Assembly (NCBI GenBank): GCA_958430865.1
Contig: CAUDNR010001621.1
Span: forward strand, 1 to 12,533
Reading direction: 5' to 3'
DNA: 12,533 nt
Source of the DNA: Entrophospora sp. SA101
Taxonomy: Eukaryota; Glomeromycota; Glomeromycetes; Entrophosporales; Entrophosporaceae
The notes under the pieces were generated by a model, which saw only the letters and a list, made by a program, of their open reading frames with translations, was not told the DNA's origin and ran no database searches. Positions 7,432 through 12,533 of this stretch are shown in pieces (positions within the stretch are counted from its first letter, which is position 1; each line of letters opens with the position of its first letter). A program made the position numbers and the translations under genes.

Positions 7432-7767
7432 ATGTCCTTAATGACCCTATATAAATAAGTTTTATCTTAACAATATTATACCACATATTTTCAAATTAAT
7501 CGTTTAGTGCCATGAACTGCTGCAGTCGTAATGTCAATAGTTATCATACTAAGTAGCAAGAAGGTATATATAGGAGGATTATTTATACGAAAAAGCGTGG
7601 TGATTAACAAATAGTAAATTCATTGATCCTTGACGATTAAAATCACTCACTCATTCTTGTAAAATTTACCTTTCATAAAGAATCAACACAGATAATAATA
7701 ATTTTTAATCTTGATTATTGGTCACATACTAATGCAAGAACAGTATTTTCAAACGGGCATCACTTAC
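7432..7767. other. Intergenic, no gene supported
   Basis: A TATA-like 'tatataaata' lies near 7449. A short plus-strand frame from the ATG at 7512 (starts MNCCSRNVNSYHTK) meets a TAG after 14 codons, then reads about 16 more codons to a TAA. It is too short to support. The remainder is AT-rich with no motif seen. Confidence 0.45.
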
Positions 7768-7961
7768 CTCATTCACATTCTCCCGGTCTGTCTTAGGATG
7801 AAGGCTTCTTTGATTCCGCCCAACTTTTCTAACGCAGGATCAATTACTGTTCATGCTTACGCAAATGCATGTTGAAAAACTGACAGAAGACGCTACAAAA
7901 GAAATTGTCGCTTCCAATTAGTACCTGCTCCAGTATTTTCAACATGGTCGTGAGCGCATAC
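7768..7961 (-). pseudogene. GC-rich decayed exon between strong splice sites
   Basis: On the minus strand a good acceptor (ttttacaaacAG, ending 7962) and a consensus donor (GAG then GTAAGTG, starting 7767) bracket 194 nt. G+C over 7741-7980 is about 41% by my count, against roughly a quarter outside. One frame reads VCAHDHVENTGAGTNWKRQF, then meets TAG, TAA and TGA, and continues with PALEKLGGIKEAFILRQTGR. All three stops are one C-to-T change from sense codons, so it looks like a real exon decayed by transitions. Exons on either side could not be placed. A frame upstream at about 8030-8170 (contains MTILAYQKWYLFLRGDQKD) is a possible partner. Function unknown. Confidence 0.42.
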
Positions 7962-8434
7962 CTGTTTGTAAAAATTAAGTTAATGACAAACGCAAAACCT
8001 GACCGCTAGAAATGTTTGTGCACGGAACAAAAATGTTGGAATATCACGTGAAGGTGATTTTGACCAATAAAATTTGAGGGAAAATTATTATCTTTTTGAT
8101 CGCCCCTGAGGAATAGATACCATTTTTGGTAAGCTAATATAGTCATACGACCAGCCAAAATATTCTATGGTAGAACTCCTTCGTCGTAAAGTTGTAAAGT
8201 AATAGTAATAGTGAACCCCAATTTTTTAAATGTGCAGAGTTAAAGATAATTCGGCGTGATTCATCAAAATTATTATTGATTGTTGTATTAATTAGGGAAA
8301 TAATATAAAATCATGTTAAAACAATTGTTCTTTTAAATTAAATTTTCCTTATTAACTTGATATGACTAACATCGCCACTCTATTATTAGTTATAAAAAAC
8401 GCCTTTTTCCCAAGCCAAGAATTTTATTTTTCAG
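7962..8434. other. Intergenic, weak coding traces only
   Basis: 8000-8220 is moderately GC-richer than average and has overlapping minus-strand open frames of 35-46 codons, none with a supported start or splice pair. 8046-8053 contains 'cacgtg'. 8230-8430 is AT-rich and ends in a pyrimidine-rich tract plus CAG (8432-8434) that forms the acceptor of the next relic. Confidence 0.4.
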
Positions 8435-8729
8435 GTATTTGGGAGAAAACAGTAAAAAAATTACAACTAGAACAAAAGGGAAGATATCGTTAAGCTGAAA
8501 AGGCAATTAAGTATTTAAAAAAGAGAAATCCTAATACTAAAGTGAAAACATCATTCGAGTCAAGTTAATGAATTAGAAAAAACAATCCCAAATTAGTTAA
8601 ACAAGAGAAAATTATCCAAAAGCCGAATTGAAAAATAATCAAGCGAAGGCCAAAGCAAAAAACAATAAACTTGAGCATGAATTTAATAATAAGATTTATT
8701 TGATGAAAATAGCGATCAAAAAAATATAA
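8435..8729 (+). pseudogene. Coiled-coil protein relic with frameshifts
   Basis: After an acceptor (ttatttttcAG at 8434) the sequence reads IWEKTVKKLQLEQKGRYR, then a TAA, then continues in frame as AEKAIKYLKKRNPNTKVK. It shifts frame near 8560 (to QVNELEKTIP) and again near 8600. The last frame, open from 8601, contains AELKNNQAKAKAKNNKLEHE and ends at TAA 8727-8729. The Lys/Glu/Ala-rich heptad-like pattern indicates a coiled coil, consistent across all three frames, so one ancestral exon has been broken by two indels and a nonsense change. The beginning of the gene is not found. The partner and function are unknown. It lies upstream of, and in the same direction as, the surface-protein gene, with no sign of a shared transcript. 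Confidence 0.55.
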
Positions 8730-8869
8730 AAATTAATTCCAATTTTTATTTTTAATATAAATATTTACAAAACAGATAAATGCATGTGTGCTATGACGAA
8801 AAATTATTTCTCGTTTTGTGTAAATATAGATTTGTAATTAATAACTAATTTGGATGGAATTTAAAAAGT

Positions 8870-8879
8870 TATATAAATA
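8870..8879 (+). promoter_or_regulatory. Candidate TATA box for the surface-protein gene
   Basis: 'tatataaata' about 140 bp upstream of the ATG at 9015. A TSS some 30 bp downstream would leave a leader of about 110 nt. A pyrimidine-rich 'ctttctttctttcttaccag' ending at 8948 looks like a splice acceptor, so a short 5'-UTR intron (for example from the GT at 8889) is also possible. Confidence 0.4.
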
Positions 8880-8948
8880 TTAAACAATGTAAAATATTAA
8901 ATATTAAATTACTCTGAAGAAAAATAACCTTTCTTTCTTTCTTACCAG

Positions 8949-9010
8949 TAATAATAATAATAATAATAATAGTAATAATAATAATAATAATAATAGTAAT
9001 AATAGTAATA
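8949..9010 (+). repeat. TAA microsatellite with 24-bp higher-order spacing
   Basis: A TAA array interrupted by single G's at 8972, 8996 and 9005. The first two intervals, from 8948, are exactly 24 bp. It ends 4 bp before the start codon of the surface-protein gene, so it forms the end of its 5' leader. Confidence 0.9.
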
Positions 9011-9014
9011 AAAA

Positions 9015-9927
9015 ATGGCCAATTCAACAAAATGCTTCAAAATAATAATTTTGCTCATAATGATTACTACAATTTTTATCGAACCAATTTACACGTCTTC
9101 AATTATAAACGATCTTAACAAAAGACAATATCCTAGTTCACAAGAATCAAAGGTACCAGAGACCTCACAAGTACAAACAGAAACTATAAAACCACCAGAT
9201 ACTTCGGTGTCATCACAAGTTCCTGATGCCTCGCCTACTCCAGTAACCCCAGTAACCCCAGTAACTTCGCAAACTACAGATAATCCAATTACAACAACAA
9301 CTCCGATTGACACCAGCACGCCTGTGTAAATAGAACAAAATTTTCATTTTTATTTCATTTTTCACTTTTCATTTTTTTTTCATTTACCTTTCTCCCAACT
9401 ATTACATCCATTTTTTCCTTGACAGTCCAAATACTACCAACCCTTTAACATCTGTGTCAACTACTCCAGTGGATTCAACTATACCATCATCGCCAAAAAC
9501 AACTGTGAGTAATAGTAATACCGCCACTATATCAAATACTACCATCACAGGAAACACTACAACATTATCGACTACAACAGTAACTCAAGAACCCATCACA
9601 ACACCAACTCAAACAGTAATAACACAAAATGGAAAAAGTGAAACAATTACAAAGTTTACAACAACTCTGACAACTATGACAGAGACAATACCTGGCTATA
9701 CGACAATCACAAGTACGACAGGAACAAACGGTGAACTGACAACTTTTGCAACTTATATACCACCAAGTACTGTGGTGGTCGTTAAGAAGACAATTGCGCC
9801 AGCTAACCAAGAATCTAAGAATAATAATAGTAATTCTTTAAAGCCGACATTGGAATATAACATTATCAGTATTATTATTAGTGTTTTAGCAATAAGTTCA
9901 ACTTTTATTTTTATGATTTACATGTGA
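9015..9927 (+). CDS. Ser/Thr-rich secreted, probably GPI-anchored surface protein (2 exons)
   Basis: The only intact-looking gene. ATG 9015 sits in a strong context (aaaaaATGG). Exon 1 is 9015-9325, intron 9326-9425 (100 nt, GTAAAT...TTGACAG), exon 2 9426-9927, giving 270 residues. The other possible donor, at 9324, would put exon 2 out of frame. Residues 1-28 are a signal peptide (hydrophobic core FKIIILLIMITTIFI). A dibasic LNKR shortly after could be a Kex2-type site. The body is dominated by Thr/Ser/Pro, expected to be heavily O-mannosylated, with N-glycosylation sequons such as NTT and a PVTPVTPVT triplet from a 9-bp tandem repeat (near 9240-9266). The last about 22 residues are hydrophobic and preceded by a Ser/Asn-rich stretch, fitting a GPI signal; a plain membrane anchor is the alternative. 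Likely a cell-wall or plasma-membrane mannoprotein. No catalytic domain was seen. Confidence 0.85.
9326..9425 (+). other. Intron of the surface-protein gene
   Basis: 100 nt, beginning GTAAAT and ending in a T/C-rich tract with CAG. It splits a Val codon (GT|T). Splicing joins two Thr-rich frames that are otherwise offset and separated by a stop at 9327-9329. Confidence 0.85.
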
Positions 9928-11013
9928 ACATCTGTATTTAATATTATCAAAAATTTTTATCGCTTTTGTACTGTATTACTATGCAACCATTTAGATTATT
10001 TTTGTTTCTTGTTCCATAGTTTTTCATTATTGCGAAGGGTAAAAGTTTTACGTTTAGGAGCATTATATGACATATCCAATTAACCTAGCTTTATTTATTT
10101 AAATAAAAAGATATGATCGGTGTCACACAGACTTGCCTTGACATCACACAAATTCGTCTATAATAATATGGGGCATGCTGCGACGGGATCCCACAACTTT
10201 ATAGATATGTCGGTAACAAATATTCCTGTTTGTTATATGATTTGACCCAGACCAAAAATTAAGTAATATATAACCCTAAGGTTTGCAATAATATTAGAAA
10301 GAACATAATTTGACCTATATAATTAAAATTTTCGAAACTGTCTACTGTAATGAAATTAAATTTTACCAATCAATCGATTTAACTGATCAACTGATTGTAA
10401 TATTTCACTGATTTTTATGGTGCATACTATGGCAAGCCAAAATGGACAAAAGGTCGTTTGAATTAAATGCTAGAGATTTTCGATGTAGTCAAGAAAAGGG
10501 TCACTTTTTAAAAATGTTACGCGCGTTTTTTTATTTGTCATTTCCTAAAAAATTCATTTTCCTCTAATTGCACTATTATTACGAAATGGATGATTTAATT
10601 ATGAAAGGGGACACCTCTTGCCTGAATACACCAATCTTTAATAATTAATAAATAAATATTATTATTATCATTATTATCATCAAAATATTGTAGAAGTCTA
10701 TTAAGCATAGTTGATAACAGCTCAAGACCAATTTAATTGATTATGTAAATAGTCATAATCTTCAGATTGTAACAATGCATTTGTTGCTTGGATATAAGGT
10801 TGCTTGCCGAAACCTCTTAACGAATGCCGAAACTCTGTCGAAACTCTAATAAGCAATTAATGTGTAACTTGATGAAACTCTGCTTTGTCAAAACCCTCAA
10901 ATGCGAAACTCTGCCGAAGCTCTATTAAAAAATTAGCGCGTAACATGTTGAAACTCTGCCGATTGATTTCTGGAGGAGTTTTGCCAAGCAATCATACTTG
11001 AATAATAACATTT
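9928..11013. other. Gene-poor stretch after the surface-protein gene
   Basis: No canonical AATAAA lies close behind the stop. 'aaataaaaag' occurs near 10100. 10140-10200 is a GC-richer patch containing 'gggatccc'. A 41-codon plus-strand frame from ATG 10442 to TAA 10565-10567 (starts MDKRSFELNARDFRCSQEK) is protein-like at its beginning but has no other support, and a minus-strand frame overlaps it. 10655-10685 is an ATT-rich microsatellite. The degenerate repeat at 10804-10959 is listed separately. Confidence 0.45.
10804..10959 (+). repeat. Degenerate repeat of 'gccgaaactct', 77-bp higher unit
   Basis: 'tgccgaaactctg'-type motifs occur at least seven times. A longer unit of about 58 bp at 10825-10883 recurs at 10902-10959 (shift 77 bp) with matching order: two 'gaaactct' motifs, an AT spacer, 'gtaac', then 'tgaaactctgc'. 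G+C is raised compared with its surroundings. No coding or structural role is evident. Confidence 0.7.
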
Positions 11014-11357
11014 GTGTGTGATCGAGAAATTGAGTCCTTTTCTTCTCAATTTTATCCTATGGTTTATCCAATATATCAACCACCAGTTAATCCCTCCTAT
11101 CCACAAAATAATCACCCAATCAATTTTTCATTGCTCTCACCAACAAAACCAATTAATTCACAACCAAGAGACATACCATCAATAAATGACCTTTTAGAAA
11201 AATTAGATCAAAAGTATAGAGATGATTTGTTTACTCAATTTTTGGACAGTTTTATCAATGAATCAATTGATGTTTTGGATATTTTAACATAGATAAAATT
11301 GGTATAAGAAAAAAAATGATTAGAGAGGCAGAAAAATATAAAGATATCAAATATTAA
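11014..11357 (+). pseudogene. SAM-domain protein relic with the domain core deleted
   Basis: An open frame runs from after the TGA at 10999 to the TAG at 11290-11292. It has no ATG and starts only at a GTG, so its real 5' exon is missing. It encodes a Pro/Tyr-rich linker (contains FYPMVYPIYQPPVNPS), then IPSINDLLEKLDQKYRDD and FLDSFINESIDVLDIL, matching helices 1-3 of a sterile alpha motif. Immediately after, another frame beginning at 11289 reads IDKIGIRKKMIREAEKY and ends at TAA 11355-11357. This is the usual last SAM helix (G-x-R-x-K-I type). The intervening dozen or so residues expected in a SAM fold are absent, so an out-of-frame deletion removed the core. SAM domains mediate protein-protein oligomerisation, which this copy could not do. 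Confidence 0.6.
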
Positions 11358-11387
11358 TTACAATAAAAATGAATATTCTTATTTTAT

Positions 11388-11660
11388 TTAATTTATATAT
11401 GTACACTTTTTAAAATATGAATGTGCCAAATTTGTTGTTATTTGCATACAGGCAACTGTTAATGCAAATATGGGATCCGCACAACTCTGCATAAATATAT
11501 TGTTTCTTTTTATCCATTTTTTAATAAATGAAAATGATAATTCAATTGGATTGTAATCAGTGGAAAGAACAAAACATGACAACCAACTTCTTTCATTAAT
11601 TGAATCATTTTATCATCATGGTGAATAACTACATTATCCATTACCAATACACAGTTTTTT
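11388..11660 (-). pseudogene. DDE transposase C-terminal relic (IS630/Tc1 type)
   Basis: On the minus strand, from the junction at 11660, the frame reads CVLVMDNVVIHHDDKMIQLM and then GCHVLFFP. This matches the second catalytic Asp block (V-M-D-N-x-x-I-H-H) of the DDE_3 family. The expected PPYS is lost, and a second frame continues STDYNPIELSFSFIKKWIKR, the family's NPIE box whose Glu is the third catalytic residue. It runs about 35 codons more to a stop at 11388-11390. The N-terminal helix-turn-helix and first Asp block are missing. The upstream end is joined directly to the copied pogo-like transposon end (11661), and codons read upstream of the junction are fortuitous. The piece is non-functional: truncated plus a small frameshifting deletion near 11575. 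Confidence 0.75.
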
Positions 11661-11733
11661 TGATCATCACCATAGCGGTCACAACGGATTTTTTTGGCTG
11701 GTCCCATCAATCCGCAGTGACGAGGTTTGACTG
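11661..11733. mobile_element. Solo right end of the pogo-like element
   Basis: The last 73 bp of the element at 3942-4868, identical, ending 'gacgaggtttgactg' followed by TA. No matching left end lies upstream; the left neighbour is a transposase relic. It arrived by segmental duplication or was truncated afterwards. Confidence 0.85.
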
Positions 11734-11778
11734 TATTATTAATATTAATATTAAGTGTATAATTATTAGAAGAAAGCG

Positions 11779-11949
11779 TCAAAGATAAAAAAAAGCAACA
11801 TGACTGTTAAAGATGGGAGGGACAACTACTCCTAGATGATTTGATATTGGGAAATTTACAAATGTTGAAGTAGATTACCTTGAATACTTTAAAACATTAC
11901 AGTCATTATCACTTTCCTTGTGTGCATAAAGGCTAATCTGATCAGTGTG
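11779..11949 (-). pseudogene. Second copy of the unknown C-terminal relic
   Basis: Counterpart of 4914-5084, with the same frame, the same internal TAA and the same final TGA. Differences from copy 1 change one Glu to Lys, one Met to Thr and one Val to Ile, and some others are synonymous. Here the frame also stays open further upstream (reads FRNIIVSSGHTDQISL) because the 22 bp missing from copy 1 are present. This copy therefore shows more of the ancestral exon. Family not recognised. Confidence 0.4.
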
Positions 11950-12096
11950 CCCTGAAGATACAATAATGTTTCTAAATTTTCAGGGAGGATGTGTCCCTGA
12001 AGTTTAAGCTTTATTGGGAGGTTTGCATTCTCAGTTATGTGCTTTTTATTATGTTCAAGTAAACCTCAATTTGTTGGAAAAAAGGAATATGATCAG

Positions 12097-12210
12097 CTAC
12101 TGCTTCAATGTTTTAACATATTTCTGGGCAAATGTTTTCAGATGTTCAACATATATTTTTAAACTAAATTTTTTGGTGAATATCTTGTTTTCTGAGAAAT
12201 CTAAACCCTT
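12097..12210 (-). pseudogene. Coding trace, possibly of a mobile-element protein
   Basis: The minus-strand frame from 12210 (after a TAG) reads GLDFSENKIFTKKFSLKIYV and on to VKTLKQ, stopping at TAG 12097-12099. About 20 further codons follow to another stop. A neighbouring frame upstream contains NQTPQSDCK and THKLTHLLEG. The pattern suggests an eroded exon on the same strand as the transposase relic, but no motif ties the two together. The 66-codon plus-strand frame over the same DNA starts only at TTG and is hydrophobic and Asn/Phe-biased, so I prefer the minus reading. Confidence is low. Confidence 0.28.
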
Positions 12211-12304
12211 CTAATAGATGAGTCAATTTGTGAGTGGATGATACTCATTTGCAATCTGATTGGGGTGTTTGATTAATGGCTACATTAGTATTTTAAGATT
12301 TTTA

Positions 12305-12533
12305 CAGTCAACCCCCTAAATGCACACCCCATAAATGTATATCCTATCTAAATACATGCTTTCACTCATTCTCAAGCTTGGGACTTAAGAGATAAGCAAA
12401 CACCTCTATACCTGCACTGCACGGTCTTTCCTCATTCCCAACTATATAAAACCACCCTCCCTAAATGCACGCCCGTGACTTTCACGTGATTTTATGCATT
12501 GTTAATCGTGTAACCTTAGAAAATTTTACAAAT
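12305..12533. mobile_element. Left end of a second pogo-like element, cut by the window edge
   Basis: 'ta' then 'cagtcaaccccctaaatgca' starts like the 3942 element (shared CAGTCAACCC) and then diverges. A subterminal motif of the type 'cctaaatgcac' recurs at about 12312 and 12465, with weaker copies near 12330 and 12347, as expected for transposase-binding repeats. The other end lies beyond the window, so class and length are open. Confidence 0.6.

Larger units (their letters stand above)
11661..12006 (+). repeat. Segmental duplication copy 2 (346 bp)
   Basis: It matches 4796-5119. It starts abruptly at 'tgatcatcac' inside the pogo-like element and includes that element's right TIR (11661-11733), its TA and about 270 bp of flank. 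It contains 22 bp (11951-11972) absent from copy 1. Near its end 'ttcaggga' (11979-11986) and 'tccctgaa' (11994-12001) form an 8-bp hairpin. Confidence 0.9.

Noticed and set aside
9089..9319. Minus-strand ORF opposite exon 1 of the surface-protein gene
   Set aside because: Mirror of the Thr-codon-rich exon, which lacks stop codons on the other strand. The same applies to 9565-9810.
10933..11115. 60-codon minus-strand ORF
   Set aside because: Antisense to the SAM relic and the adjoining repeat.
11661..11782. N-terminal part of a 90-codon minus-strand ORF
   Set aside because: Residues before CVLVMDN are translated transposon-end sequence. Only the part below 11660 is transposase.
11600..11788. 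62-codon plus-strand ORF
   Set aside because: Antisense of the transposase relic and TIR.
12014..12214. 66-codon plus-strand ORF
   Set aside because: It starts at TTG and has biased hydrophobic composition. The minus strand reads better.

Overview
This is a strongly AT-rich eukaryotic window with short GT-AG introns (68, 90 and 100 nt in the clearest models), TA-target DNA transposons and many broken genes. A kinase N-lobe relic, a SAM-domain relic, a Ser/Thr-rich wall protein and IS630/Tc1-type transposase remains together suggest an early-diverging fungus. My best guess is an arbuscular mycorrhizal fungus such as Rhizophagus (Glomeromycotina). That is inference from style and domain content, not from a database match. 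No rRNA, tRNA, CRISPR or bacterial signal was seen.

Layout. 1-460: a duplicated segment carrying the relic of a Lys-rich protein. 731-885: a small coding relic (-). 1455-1652: a kinase N-lobe relic (-). 1724-3617: a multi-exon minus-strand pseudogene, visible only after removing three TA-inserted elements: two copies of one 139-bp MITE (1805-1943, 3110-3248) and a 570-bp TIR element (2053-2622). 3942-4868: a 927-bp pogo/Tigger-like non-autonomous element holding a 137-bp higher-order tandem repeat. 4796-5119 and 11661-12006: a duplicated segment spanning that element's right end plus about 250 bp of flank. 5158-5373: a GC-richer ORF of unknown nature. 5374-7125: mostly empty, with one degenerate tandem repeat array. 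7126-7272: a small Cys-rich ORF (-) behind a uORF and a long hairpin. 7768-7961 and 8435-8729: two decayed gene pieces.

The only gene that looks intact is 9015-9927 (+). It is a two-exon gene for a 270-residue Ser/Thr-rich secreted, probably GPI-anchored or membrane-anchored surface protein, preceded by a structured TAA microsatellite. After it come a gene-poor stretch with a 'gaaactctgcc' repeat (10804-10959), a SAM-domain pseudogene (11014-11357, +), a DDE transposase C-terminal relic (11388-11660, -) fused to the copied transposon end, another minus-strand coding trace (12097-12210), and the left end of a second pogo-like element (12305 to the window edge).

The genes do not form a pathway. 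The window reads as a transposon-rich gene graveyard around one living surface-protein gene. Substitutions between repeat copies fall largely at CpG sites or are transitions, and most in-frame stops could be C-to-T products, which fits decay of methylated DNA.
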